A stretch of DNA of 64,000 nt. Source: an uncultured Actinomycetes bacterium (GTDB lineage Bacteria > Actinomycetota > Acidimicrobiia > Acidimicrobiales > RAAP-2). The stretch spans positions 1 to 64,000 of the forward strand of contig CAIKCI010000023.1 in assembly GCA_903825895.1 (NCBI GenBank), in the 5' to 3' direction. The notes under the pieces are model-generated. The model made no database searches. It was not told the origin of the DNA and worked only from the letters and a program-made list of their open reading frames with translations. This document shows, piece by piece, positions 40,935-49,358 of this stretch; the first letter of the stretch is position 1, and every line of letters starts with the position of its first letter. The position numbers and the translations under genes are program-made.

Positions 40935-42734
40935 ATGGCCAAAGGTTCAAACTCCTCAACTCCTGTCGTTGTGCGCGGTGCCATTGGGAGCGCCACTTCC
41001 AATCCAGGACGTGACGTCCAGCGCGTCGGAACAGCGAAGTTCCTCGGACAAGACGTCAACAAGATCTATGACCCCGTGTGGGCGGTTCTTGGAAACCTCG
41101 GCGACAGCCAGTGCTACTTAGGTGTTCAGGCCAAAGTCGCCGCTGTCCAAGACGCGATGGCGCGTCGAATCAACGAGCAGAACCGTCCCAACCGATTGAT
41201 TGCTCCCGCCTTCACCGTTGGCGTTTCCGACGGCCAACTCAATGGAACGTCACAGATGCGTTTCTCGCTTATTGGCCGAGAGCTTGTGAACGATGCCGCG
41301 TCAACACACCTCGCGGCCAACCAAGTTGAAGGTCTCATTGCTGTCGTCGCCTGCGACAAACCCCCCGTCGGAACTGTTGCCGCGCTTCTCGAGCACAACC
41401 TTCCGGCGGTCATCCTGTCGGATGGTTCCATCCGCCCGGGCCATGACCCAAAGACGGGTGACCGCATTGATCTGGTCACGGCTTTTCAATTCGCCACAAG
41501 TCCTGATGAAGAGGCTCGTGCCGACGTCACGTTAAACGCCTGCCCCGGTCAAGGGAGTTGCGGGGGCATGTTCACCTACAACACCATGCAGACCTTTATT
41601 GGTGTCCTCGGCCTCGAGCCGCTTCACATGATCGCTCCCTCCTCGGATGACCCTCGACGCATCGAGCAGTTCCCTGATGAGTTAGTTGACTGTCTCGTCA
41701 CGATGTCTGATCGGGGCATTCGCCCGCGTGACCTCGTCACGCCCACGGCACTAAGAAATGCCCTCACCGTGGCGATGGCCATGGGGGGTTCAACCAACGT
41801 CATGTTGCACAGCGTTGAAATTGCCCGTGCAGCGGGTCTTGATCTCTGGAACGACGTGCTCAGCCAAGAGGAGTTCAACGCTCTTTCCCATCGCCTTCCC
41901 GTCATTGTCAACATGCGCCCCTTCGGCGACTACTCGATGGTCGATGTGGATAGGGCCGGCGGCTTACCCACCATTGTCCAAGAGCTTCTCCACGCCGGTT
42001 TCCTTGACGGAAGTGCTCTGACCTGCACCGGTGAGACACTGGCCGAGCAAGTTGCCCGCTTGGCTCCTCCCGCACCAGATCACGACGTCATCTTTTCGGT
42101 TGGCCAGCCATTCAAAGAGACGGGGGGATTGCGTTTGCTTGCCGGGAACCTCGCCCCTGAGGGCGGAGCGATCTTGAAACTCGCTGGGGTCGAAAGCGGC
42201 ATTGTTGACGGTCTCTTCACCGGAACAGCGCGTGTGTTCAATAGCGAGCGCTCGCTCATTGACGCGCTCGATGAACGCCCCAATGACTTCACCGACAACG
42301 ACATGGTGGTCATTCGCTACGAAGGTCCTCGCGGCGCTCCCGGTATGCCCGAGATGTTGGATCCCACCTCCAAGATCACATCATTGTGTCGCAAACGCAA
42401 CATTACGATTGCGCTGATGACGGATGCCCGATTCTCGGGAGGCTCCGTTGGACTCGTGATTGGCCACGTCGCTCCCGAGGCGATTCTTGGAGGCCCCATT
42501 GCCTTCGTCCAAGACGGGGACACCATCACGGTTGATATCAATCGAGACCGGCTCGACTGTGCTGAACTTCAGAACCCGGAAATCCTCGCACAGCGCCAAA
42601 AAGACTGGGAATCAGTGGTCAGCGCTAACGGCGGCGTTCACCCCGACGCCACCCCGGTGTCGCACCGCATGCTGAAACGAATGCGCGCGACCGGCTTGCC
42701 GGCATTGCTCGGTGGTGGAATGGCAGCGCAGTAG
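40935..42734 (+). CDS. IlvD/Edd-family dehydratase
   Basis: This 599-residue enzyme belongs to the Fe-S dehydratases that include dihydroxy-acid dehydratase, phosphogluconate dehydratase and sugar-acid dehydratases. Candidate cluster ligands are Cys60 (LGDSQCYLG), Cys140 (VACDKPP) and Cys209 (CPGQGSCGGMFTYNTM). GGSTNVMLH and TDARFSGG are intact. The N-terminus lacks the PCN motif of standard IlvD, having GDSQC instead, and reads SDGQLNGTSQMRFSL where IlvD has SDGIxMGxxGM. A sugar-acid or other substrate is therefore possible. No branched-chain amino acid genes lie nearby. Confidence 0.82.
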   Translation: MAKGSNSSTPVVVRGAIGSATSNPGRDVQRVGTAKFLGQDVNKIYDPVWAVLGNLGDSQCYLGVQAKVAAVQDAMARRINEQNRPNRLIAPAFTVGVSDGQLNGTSQMRFSLIGRELVNDAASTHLAANQVEGLIAVVACDKPPVGTVAALLEHNLPAVILSDGSIRPGHDPKTGDRIDLVTAFQFATSPDEEARADVTLNACPGQGSCGGMFTYNTMQTFIGVLGLEPLHMIAPSSDDPRRIEQFPDELVDCLVTMSDRGIRPRDLVTPTALRNALTVAMAMGGSTNVMLHSVEIARAAGLDLWNDVLSQEEFNALSHRLPVIVNMRPFGDYSMVDVDRAGGLPTIVQELLHAGFLDGSALTCTGETLAEQVARLAPPAPDHDVIFSVGQPFKETGGLRLLAGNLAPEGGAILKLAGVESGIVDGLFTGTARVFNSERSLIDALDERPNDFTDNDMVVIRYEGPRGAPGMPEMLDPTSKITSLCRKRNITIALMTDARFSGGSVGLVIGHVAPEAILGGPIAFVQDGDTITVDINRDRLDCAELQNPEILAQRQKDWESVVSANGGVHPDATPVSHRMLKRMRATGLPALLGGGMAAQ

Positions 42735-42830
42735 CCAAGAACTGGCTGACAATTCTTTGGAATTCATTCACGCCGTCGCCCCGCCCGGGCGGAGCGTCTA
42801 AGTTTGGGGTCTGATTAGAGAGGACTCACC

Positions 42831-44063
42831 ATGCCAGAAGCACTCATTATTGACGCAGTACGAACCCCACGAGGGGTCGGCAAAGTAGGAAAAGGTGCGC
42901 TTGCAGCCATGCACCCGCAACTTCTTGGATCGACGGTGCTCAAAGCCATCGCCGAGCGTAATAACTTGGTAACCGCTGACGTCGATGACATCATTTGGGG
43001 AACATCAATGCAGGCTGGCGTGCAAGGTGGCGACTTGGGTCGTATGGCAGCACTCGATGCTGGCTACGACGTGCGCTCAAGCGGCATGACTCTCGACCGC
43101 TTTTGTGGTTCAGGCATCACGACGGCAACCCTGGCTACGGCGTCGGTGATGTCGGGAATGGAAGACGTCGTCATCGCTGGAGGAACCGAGATGATGTCGT
43201 GCTACGCCGACAACCGAAATATGGGCTTCTTTATTGATAGTGGCAATGAACACCTGCGGGCCATTATCCCGCAGCCCAACCAAGGTGTTGCCGCTGACGC
43301 TATTGCGGCACTCGAAGGAATCCCCCGTGAAGCTCTTGACCAACTTTCTGCAACCTCACAGGCTCGAGCAGAAGTCGCTATCGCAGAAGGTCGCTTTGAA
43401 AAGAGTTTGATTCCCGTCTACGACACCGATGGAACGCTTCTCTTGGATAGAGAGGAATACCCCCGAGCGGGAACCACGTTCGAGAAGTTATCGGGACTTG
43501 CCCCATCATTTGGTGCAATTGCTGACTATGAACTCGACGACAAGGGAACGACGTTCCGTAAAATGATCCTCCAGAAGTTCCCCGACCTGGAGTTCGAAGG
43601 TGTCCATCACGCAGGAAACTCTTCAGGCGTCGTCGATGGGGCTGCTGCAATTTTGATCACCAGTCCTGAGTACGCATCAGCACACGGCCTGAAAGCGCGT
43701 GCACGCGTTGTCGCGACCGCAAACATGGGCGATGACCCGACCTTGATGCTTAATGGTCCGGTCCCCGCAGCCAAGAAAGTTCTGGCGAAGGCAGGCATGA
43801 CAATCGATCAAATCGACATCTTCGAAGTCAATGAAGCATTCGCTGTCGTGACGGAGAAGTTCATCCGTGACCTTGGCATTGATCGCGAAAAGATCAATGT
43901 CAACGGTGGCGCAATCGCACTGGGTCACCCCATTGGTGCAACGGGCGCCATGCTCATTGGCACCGCACTCGACGAGCTCGAACGCCAAGACAAGCGCTTC
44001 GGTTTAATCACCATGTGTGCGGCCGGTGGCATGGCACCTGCCATCATCATCGAGCGCATCTAA
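42831..44063 (+). CDS. thiolase (acetyl-CoA C-acyltransferase)
   Basis: The 410-residue thiolase has nucleophile Cys92 in LDRFCGSG, the NEAF motif in FEVNEAFAV, the catalytic His in ALGHPIGATGA, and the second Cys in MCAAGGMAP near the C-terminus, which is CAAGG rather than the usual CxGGG. It cleaves or forms 3-ketoacyl-CoA. GAGAGGA ahead of the ATG supports the start. It faces an operon with a crotonase gene on the other strand, so both may serve acyl-CoA breakdown. Confidence 0.9.
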   Translation: MPEALIIDAVRTPRGVGKVGKGALAAMHPQLLGSTVLKAIAERNNLVTADVDDIIWGTSMQAGVQGGDLGRMAALDAGYDVRSSGMTLDRFCGSGITTATLATASVMSGMEDVVIAGGTEMMSCYADNRNMGFFIDSGNEHLRAIIPQPNQGVAADAIAALEGIPREALDQLSATSQARAEVAIAEGRFEKSLIPVYDTDGTLLLDREEYPRAGTTFEKLSGLAPSFGAIADYELDDKGTTFRKMILQKFPDLEFEGVHHAGNSSGVVDGAAAILITSPEYASAHGLKARARVVATANMGDDPTLMLNGPVPAAKKVLAKAGMTIDQIDIFEVNEAFAVVTEKFIRDLGIDREKINVNGGAIALGHPIGATGAMLIGTALDELERQDKRFGLITMCAAGGMAPAIIIERI

Positions 44064-44087
44064 CGCAACGGGGATACCCCGACAGCC

Positions 44088-44717
44088 TTACAAGCCAAGA
44101 AGAGAGGCGATGCCGTCAATCTGTGACGTCGATGCCACAACCATCGATCCTTCGGGAAGGTCCTCAGGAGCGCTGTCGCTATAGAGAACGGCGAGGTAGC
44201 CCCATCGGCGCTCGTCGCCAATGATTGTGCCCTCCACTTCAAACTTCACAGCACCCCCAAGAGAGTCAGGATACGCCGACCCCTTCGGGATGCCAATGAA
44301 GGTCACGACGCCACTTTCGTCACGTGATGTCTCATTTGTCTCGGCGGGAATTCCACCCATGATGATGGTGAACTCCATCCCAGCGTCTTTGTGGACTTTT
44401 TGTTCTTTGAAGTCTTGACGAGACTGCATGTCAATAAACGCCGCCCGCGTTGGATAGCGAATGATCGCCATCCGATCCCAGTCACTCTCGTCGACAACGT
44501 CACCGAAGAAGGCCACGTCAGCGCCGATCTCTCTGAGCACTTTCACTGGGGCGTAGCGATCATCAGCTTCTTTCCCTGAGATCTCGGTGCCACCATCTTG
44601 GTAAGCCGCTACTTTTCGATACCGCATAAAGTTGACCATCCAAACGGGTCCGTCTTCTTCTGCAGGTCGACTCGAAAGATAGGCCGCATAGTCAAAGTCA
44701 ATTGTTCCGTAATCCAT
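44088..44717 (-). CDS. DUF1330-like dimeric alpha/beta-barrel protein
   Basis: The 209-residue protein contains a DUF1330-like ferredoxin fold: VWMVNFMRYRKVAAY, EADDRYAPVKVLREIGADVAFFG, then WDRMAIIRYPTRAAFIDM (about residues 24-100). A second, less clear copy may follow. Its substrate and activity are not known. It is the last gene of the operon starting with the PNPOx-like gene and follows the LLM gene by six bases. Confidence 0.62.
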   Translation of the reverse strand: MDYGTIDFDYAAYLSSRPAEEDGPVWMVNFMRYRKVAAYQDGGTEISGKEADDRYAPVKVLREIGADVAFFGDVVDESDWDRMAIIRYPTRAAFIDMQSRQDFKEQKVHKDAGMEFTIIMGGIPAETNETSRDESGVVTFIGIPKGSAYPDSLGGAVKFEVEGTIIGDERRWGYLAVLYSDSAPEDLPEGSMVVASTSQIDGIASLLGL

Positions 44718-44723
44718 AGTGCC

Positions 44724-45725
44724 CTACCCTCTCACTGATTCCAACTGAGCCGCACCTTGCTGCTCCCAGGCAGCGACCGTTAATTCAACCGAACGTCTTC
44801 GCTCAGCGAGTCCAAAGACTCGGGTGTTAAGCATGATCTCATCGGCTTGTGTTCGTTCAACTAGTTGCTGTAACCCTTTGGCCACAAGATCAGGATCACC
44901 CACGAGATGGCTCGCTGACGCATGGTGAATCTCGGCGCGTTCGCTCTCGCTATATGAGTAGGTTGCGGCATCTTGTGGACTCGGCAACGTCGTCGGTCGG
45001 CCTTGGCGAAGCAGCAACATACCGAGGCGACCTGAGCCGGCGAGAAACTCTGCTTCCTCGGTTGTCGGTGCACACAGCACTGATACCACGACCAATACTT
45101 TTGGTTCTGCGAGTACCGCCGAAGGTTTAAACATGGATCGATAGAGTGCCACCGCTTCATCAAGAGGCTCGGGACTGAAGTGATAAGCAAAGCCAAAGGG
45201 GAGCCCCAGCATTCCCGCTAGCTGAGCACTAAACGTGCTCGAACCCAGGAGCCAGATCTCGGGCATCGAACCTCGACCCGGCATTGCTAACTGTTCTGAT
45301 GCGCCGGTGAAGTAGCCAAGAAGTTCGACGAGCTGATCGGGGAAATGATTAGCATTTCCTCTCCCCAATGCTCGGGCCGTTCTGAGATCTGTTCCAGGGG
45401 CTCGACCAATACCGAGATCGATGCGGTGGGGATGGAGAGCTTCAAGCGTGCCGAACTGCTCAGCCACAACAAGGGGTGCATGGTTTGGCAACATCACGCC
45501 GCCAGAGCCAACACGCAAGGTCGTGGTCGCAGCCGCCAGGTGGGCGATCAAGACTGCCGGCGCCGAGCTGGCGATACCCTCCATGCCGTGATGTTCAGCT
45601 ACCCAAAGGCGTGTCATCCCTAGACGCTCAGCAAGATTGGCCATCTCGGTGGTCTCTTCAAGGGCTTGGCTTGGTGTCCCACCCGTCACGACGGTGGCGA
45701 GATCCAACAGAGAGAGCGGGATCAT
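44724..45725 (-). CDS. LLM-class flavin-dependent oxidoreductase
   Basis: This 333-residue luciferase-like (beta/alpha)8 protein has the LSLLDLATV start, [52 protein letters not shown] and [10 protein letters not shown], a pattern of the MsnO8/YhbW-like group. It should use FMN or F420, and the substrate is not predictable. Its ATG overlaps the crotonase stop by 4 bp, and the DUF1330-like gene follows by 6 bp. Confidence 0.87.
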   Translation of the reverse strand: MIPLSLLDLATVVTGGTPSQALEETTEMANLAERLGMTRLWVAEHHGMEGIASSAPAVLIAHLAAATTTLRVGSGGVMLPNHAPLVVAEQFGTLEALHPHRIDLGIGRAPGTDLRTARALGRGNANHFPDQLVELLGYFTGASEQLAMPGRGSMPEIWLLGSSTFSAQLAGMLGLPFGFAYHFSPEPLDEAVALYRSMFKPSAVLAEPKVLVVVSVLCAPTTEEAEFLAGSGRLGMLLLRQGRPTTLPSPQDAATYSYSESERAEIHHASASHLVGDPDLVAKGLQQLVERTQADEIMLNTRVFGLAERRRSVELTVAAWEQQGAAQLESVRG

Positions 45726-46399
45726 TCGGGAATCTGTAGCCCTGCGTCACTGCGGAGTGATGCGATCGCGTCAGCGTACATACGAGAACGAATCGCCGCC
45801 AGCGTCGGTCCTGCTTTTGCTGCCAACGGTGCTGCTTGTTCCATGGCTCGCGTCACAAGGTCCTCTTCGCCCGCAATCCAATCGGCGATGCCGAATTCAA
45901 GCGCGTGCTCGCCGCCGTAGCGGCGACCCGTCGTCATTGATTCGTGGGCCGCACGCTTTGAAAGCTTGCCCTGAATGAGCATCGACATTCCGGGAGTGAA
46001 GGGAATCCCAAGGTCAACTTCAGGGAGACAGAAAAACCCACGATCGCTCCGCATTGCTCTCGTGTCGTGGCTCAAGGCCAGGAGAGCCCCGGCGGCAAAA
46101 CAGTGCCCTTGGAGCACCGCAATCGAATAAACAGGAAGTTCAAGACACTGGATGAGGAGGTTCTGCACCGAAGAGATATAGGGAAGGGTTTGATCACGGT
46201 TGGCGATCAGCCAGTCAAGATCTAATCCATTCGACCAGAATTTTCCCTCTCCTCGCGTTACGAGAGCACGAGGACCGCTGGCTTGAGCTACCTCGGTGAG
46301 GGCTGATGAGACGCCGGCAATCCAGTCTGGGGTGAATCGATTTTCATCGTTCCCGAGGTCAAGAATGAAAACGTCCTCTTCCTTGGTGAGCGTAACCAT
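45722..46399 (-). CDS. enoyl-CoA hydratase/isomerase family protein
   Basis: The 225-residue crotonase-fold protein is shorter than typical hydratases (about 260). It has [21 protein letters not shown] (first oxyanion loop) and [18 protein letters not shown] (second). The usual catalytic Glu positions of hydratases are not evident, and the spacing fits the delta3,delta2-isomerase (PECI-like) group better. AAAGGAT precedes the ATG. It is the third gene of a five-gene operon. Confidence 0.8.
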   Translation of the reverse strand: MVTLTKEEDVFILDLGNDENRFTPDWIAGVSSALTEVAQASGPRALVTRGEGKFWSNGLDLDWLIANRDQTLPYISSVQNLLIQCLELPVYSIAVLQGHCFAAGALLALSHDTRAMRSDRGFFCLPEVDLGIPFTPGMSMLIQGKLSKRAAHESMTTGRRYGGEHALEFGIADWIAGEEDLVTRAMEQAAPLAAKAGPTLAAIRSRMYADAIASLRSDAGLQIPE

Positions 46400-46412
46400 G
46401 GTGGGATCCTTT

Positions 46413-46907
46413 CTATGGAGTACAAAACGATGTCAGCGCTGCAGCTTCCATCGCAACATGTGCTTGCAAGCCTTTAAGAATTGCTTCCTCAACGGTACTC
46501 CCAAAGAATGGCACGTGGACCTTCAACGTCCCGTCGAAGGTTTCCACGGTTCCATTCTCTGATTCAGCAAAAGAAACCGCTGCATCACAGGTAAGCAGGT
46601 CGCCATAGTGGTCAGGAAGGACATCAAGTACCGCCGACTTTGCCGCCAGATCAAGATCCGTCATGATCACCCAGGTCAGTTTCTCCGCGTCGATGGCCAT
46701 TGCCGCGGCGCCCGACACCGTGCCAGCAAATGCGTAGCGAACTTCAAGCTTGAGTGATCCGTTGCTCTCCTTCACCTCGAGAAGTTCGGGTGGACTGACG
46801 TTCTCTGATCCCAGTGTTGCCAGATGCGAGTAGTAATCAGGATTCTTGAGTGCCGCAGTGATTTGCGCGAAAGACGCGCCGATTGATTCGGAAATCTCAA
46901 ATTCCAT
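46413..46907 (-). CDS. DUF2505 family protein
   Basis: The 164 residues match the DUF2505 actinobacterial family, a START/polyketide-cyclase-like fold: EISESIGASFAQITAALKNPDYY at the start, RYAFAGTVSGAAAMAID in the middle, and VHVPFFGSTVEEAI near the end. It may bind a lipid or hydrophobic ligand, but this is only known as a fold-based suggestion. It starts 12 bases after the PNPOx-like stop without its own clear ribosome-binding site. Confidence 0.72.
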   Translation of the reverse strand: MEFEISESIGASFAQITAALKNPDYYSHLATLGSENVSPPELLEVKESNGSLKLEVRYAFAGTVSGAAAMAIDAEKLTWVIMTDLDLAAKSAVLDVLPDHYGDLLTCDAAVSFAESENGTVETFDGTLKVHVPFFGSTVEEAILKGLQAHVAMEAAALTSFCTP

Positions 46908-46919
46908 CGGGAACGTTCT

Positions 46920-47417
46920 TTAGCCCATCGGAGGGAGGCCGAGTTTTCGGTGATCCCAGGTCACAGTTCGATCAACATTCAATTTGATCACGATCCGCTT
47001 GTTCAGCATTACTTCAACAAAGGGCTTCATCTCATCGTTGTACTCGCCGTAGTAACGAGAGAACACGCTCACACCAAGTTCGAAGATCTTCTCGGGGTCT
47101 TCGACAATTTCCGCTTTTCCAACGAGTTCAACACCCCTCAGTTCTTCGTAACCGTCTCCGTCTTCGAACATGCACGTCATGGTGGCATTTCGCAAGATGT
47201 TCCGAGCCTTTTGAGACTTTGCTTTCGTCTCCACAGCGATACAGCCGTCGACGAATCCGTACCACATGGCAACGGCGTGAATCGATCCATCGTGATTCAA
47301 GGTGCACATCGTCATAGGCCGACGCTCATTGAGAAATTCCTCTACTTCAGCGTCGGACATTTTGATCTGGGCCCGTTGATTAATCCCGTTTCCCATTGCT
47401 GGGGTTTCTTCAGCCAT
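46920..47417 (-). CDS. pyridoxamine 5'-phosphate oxidase-fold protein
   Basis: The 165-residue split-barrel flavin-binding protein shows RRPMTMCTLNHDGSIHAVAMWYGFVDG and AVETKAKSQKARNILRNATMTCMFEDG, typical of the PNPOx-like group that includes F420-dependent enzymes in actinobacteria. True PdxH is longer, so vitamin B6 synthesis is unlikely. AAAGGAGAGG before the ATG marks this as the first gene of the operon. Confidence 0.8.
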   Translation of the reverse strand: MAEETPAMGNGINQRAQIKMSDAEVEEFLNERRPMTMCTLNHDGSIHAVAMWYGFVDGCIAVETKAKSQKARNILRNATMTCMFEDGDGYEELRGVELVGKAEIVEDPEKIFELGVSVFSRYYGEYNDEMKPFVEVMLNKRIVIKLNVDRTVTWDHRKLGLPPMG

Positions 47418-47772
47418 TGCCCTCTCCTTTTTATCTTTGTGAAGCGTAGACCTGCATTCTCCGCTCTTTGGCCTGTTCCCCGCAAGATCGAGATTTCATA
47501 CAGCGATAACCCGCGGTTTACCCATCTATCGCCGTGGGATTACCTGACCTTCCTAGATTCTAAGAGGTGAAGATTTCCCATCAACAGAGAATGAATCACC
47601 CAGTATCACCCTTGTTCGTCGCCGGAAACATTGTGTTTCGGCGAATGGCAGTGTCCGCAACCCCCCGCGCGCACTGCCCCAACGAGGTGACCCCGCCAAC
47701 TCTCCCCCGAGGTCACGGGTCACCTCGATGCTCGCATCGGTCACTACAACAAGTTGGCCGATCAGTCCTGAA
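47418..47772. other. 355-bp intergenic region with inverted repeat
   Basis: No convincing gene is seen; short frames on both strands lack ribosome-binding sites. It must hold the divergent promoters of the PNPOx operon and the response regulator. An 11-bp inverted repeat, CGAGGTGACCC (47683-47693) and GGGTCACCTCG (47717-47727), ends right at a possible ATG (47728), and a second copy of CGAGGTCAC lies between the arms. This could be a regulator site or an RNA stem. Confidence 0.5.
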
Positions 47773-48510
47773 ATGACGACCTATCTCTCGATGACTCCTG
47801 CACCTTCACCACCACCGGCTCCTGCACATCAATCCCCAGTGGTATTGGTTGTCGATGACGAAGAGTCGTACCGAGATGCTTTGTCGTCTGGGCTTTCCAA
47901 TGAAGGCTTTATCGTTCTCACGGCTGGTGACGGCCATGAAGCGTTGGCACTCTTTGCCGAACACCAACCAGATCTGATTCTTTTGGATGTGATGTTGCCT
48001 GATCAATCAGGAATCGAGATTTGTCGAGAGATCAGAACGACCTCATCGGTTCCCATCATCATGGTGTCAGCACGAACGACAGAGGTCGACGTGGTCCTTG
48101 GTCTCGAGCTTGGTGCATCAGACTACGTGGCCAAGCCCTATCGATTCAGAGAGCTCCTGGCACGCATGCGTGCTGTCCTTCGGCGCGCTGCTCCTGAAGG
48201 CGTGAGCGACGACGTCATCAGTGCTGGACCTGTTCGACTTGATTCGTCACGACGAGAAGCACGGGTCAACGGTAACGCCATTGAACTTTCACGAAAAGAG
48301 TTTGATCTTCTCTGGCTCTTGGTGACGCACGCTGGAGCAGTGGTCACGCGTGATGCCTGTATTGACGCCATTTGGTGGGGCCAAGATCTTTTGGATTCGC
48401 GAACGCTCGATACGCATATCAAACGACTTCGTCGCAAGATTGAAGATGATCCAGCCAACCCCCACCACATCCTCACTATTCGGGGCGTGGGTTTTCGATT
48501 CGACGCCTAA
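47773..48510 (+). CDS. OmpR/PhoB-family response regulator
   Basis: A receiver domain (LVVDDEESYRD, phosphorylated Asp in LILLDVMLP, Lys in DYVAKPYRFREL) is followed by a winged-helix domain with LSRKEFDLLWLLVTHAGAVVTRD and RTLDTHIKRLRRKIEDDP. These are the standard OmpR-class marks. No sensor kinase is adjacent, so it is an orphan in this window. Starts at 47728, 47773 and 47791 are all possible and none has a good ribosome-binding site. An N-terminal Pro-rich tail precedes the receiver. Confidence 0.85.
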   Translation: MTTYLSMTPAPSPPPAPAHQSPVVLVVDDEESYRDALSSGLSNEGFIVLTAGDGHEALALFAEHQPDLILLDVMLPDQSGIEICREIRTTSSVPIIMVSARTTEVDVVLGLELGASDYVAKPYRFRELLARMRAVLRRAAPEGVSDDVISAGPVRLDSSRREARVNGNAIELSRKEFDLLWLLVTHAGAVVTRDACIDAIWWGQDLLDSRTLDTHIKRLRRKIEDDPANPHHILTIRGVGFRFDA

Positions 48511-48531
48511 GCAAAGCCGTCGACTTCCCGA

Positions 48532-48537
48532 TACGCT
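48532..48537 (+). promoter_or_regulatory. -10 hexamer TACGCT, leaderless peroxiredoxin start
   Basis: TACGCT is followed by TTAGCC and the ATG at 48544. The stretch CGATACGCTT around it is identical to the one before the PHP gene at 9020-9029. Confidence 0.5.
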
Positions 48538-48543
48538 TTAGCC

Positions 48544-48990
48544 ATGAACATTGGCGACACCGCACCTGACTTTTCACTTCCCGATCAAACCGGCGTCGTG
48601 AGATCACTCCATGAACTTTTGGTCGACGGCCCTGTGGTGCTCTTCTTTTATCCCGCAGCGATGACCACGGGGTGCACCAAGGAAAGTTGTTATTTCCGTG
48701 ATCTGAAGGCTGAATTCACCGAACTGGGGGCTCAGCGCGTGGGGATCTCCATGGACTCAGTCGAGAAACAGGCGGCGTTTTCCGACAAGCACTCTTTTGA
48801 CTACCCCCTTCTTGCTGATCCCTCCGGGAGTGCGGCCAGGGCCTATGGCGTAAAGCGGAAGGTTGATTTTCTTCGGACCAAGAGAGCCACGTTTGTCATT
48901 AATCAGGACCAAACCATCCGGGACATCATCCAGTCAGAACTCTCTATGACGACGCACGCTGACAAAGCGCTCGAATCGCTACGCTCCTAA
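48544..48990 (+). CDS. thiol peroxidase, Bcp/PrxQ-type peroxiredoxin
   Basis: This 148-residue enzyme reduces peroxides. The peroxidatic Cys is in MTTGCTKESCYF, and the second Cys five residues on is the resolving Cys of the PrxQ type. IGDTAPDFSLPDQTG at the start and FPDKxx-type segment SDKHSFDYPLLADPSGSAARAYGV are typical. The stop overlaps that of the convergent DUF1543-like gene. Confidence 0.9.
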   Translation: MNIGDTAPDFSLPDQTGVVRSLHELLVDGPVVLFFYPAAMTTGCTKESCYFRDLKAEFTELGAQRVGISMDSVEKQAAFSDKHSFDYPLLADPSGSAARAYGVKRKVDFLRTKRATFVINQDQTIRDIIQSELSMTTHADKALESLRS

Positions 48991-49265
48991 TCCTCGTCCT
49001 CTTCGTCAAAAGGAATGTCGTTATAAGAAAAGAAGAAACCCTCCGTTGTTTCTTCTGAGGCGCTCAGTGAAATCCGATGTCCATCGATGAACTCCAAGAG
49101 TTCAATGGCGTCGACGTGACCTTTTCCATAGCCCGACCATTTTTTTCGAGCACTAGCCCGTGCACCCTTCTCATCATCGGCAACAACAAAGACTGTTTCG
49201 TGATCCTCTGAAAGCCGACCAGGACCGCCACTTCCGCCAAGCAACACTGCGTAAAGACTGCTCAT
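48987..49265 (-). CDS. DUF1543-like protein
   Basis: This small 92-residue protein resembles DUF1543: SLYAVLLGGSGGPGRL, then HETVFVVADDEKGARASARKKWSG, then HVDAIELLEFIDGHRISLS. Function is unknown in the family. It ends in an acidic tail DEEDED. The frame opens at 49298, but GAGAGGA seven bases upstream places the ATG at 49265. Confidence 0.68.
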   Translation of the reverse strand: MSSLYAVLLGGSGGPGRLSEDHETVFVVADDEKGARASARKKWSGYGKGHVDAIELLEFIDGHRISLSASEETTEGFFFSYNDIPFDEEDED

Positions 49266-49345
49266 CGTAAAAATCCTCTCGTTACCAATGATGTCCAAAC
49301 GTTAGATCAACTCGGCAGCGGGCCACCGATCAAGTAAAAAGTCTC

Positions 49346-49351
49346 TAACCT
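49346..49351 (+). promoter_or_regulatory. -10 hexamer TAACCT, leaderless MFS start
   Basis: TAACCT is followed by seven bases and the ATG at 49359, with no Shine-Dalgarno sequence between. Confidence 0.4.
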
Positions 49352-49358
49352 TGGCTTC

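Noticed and set aside
40935-42734. Firm ilvD assignment
   Set aside because: First Cys motif and substrate region differ from standard IlvD, so only the family is stated.
47553-47744. Minus-strand frame of 63 codons before the response regulator
   Set aside because: No ribosome-binding site, and composition unlike neighbouring genes; it covers the inverted repeat region.
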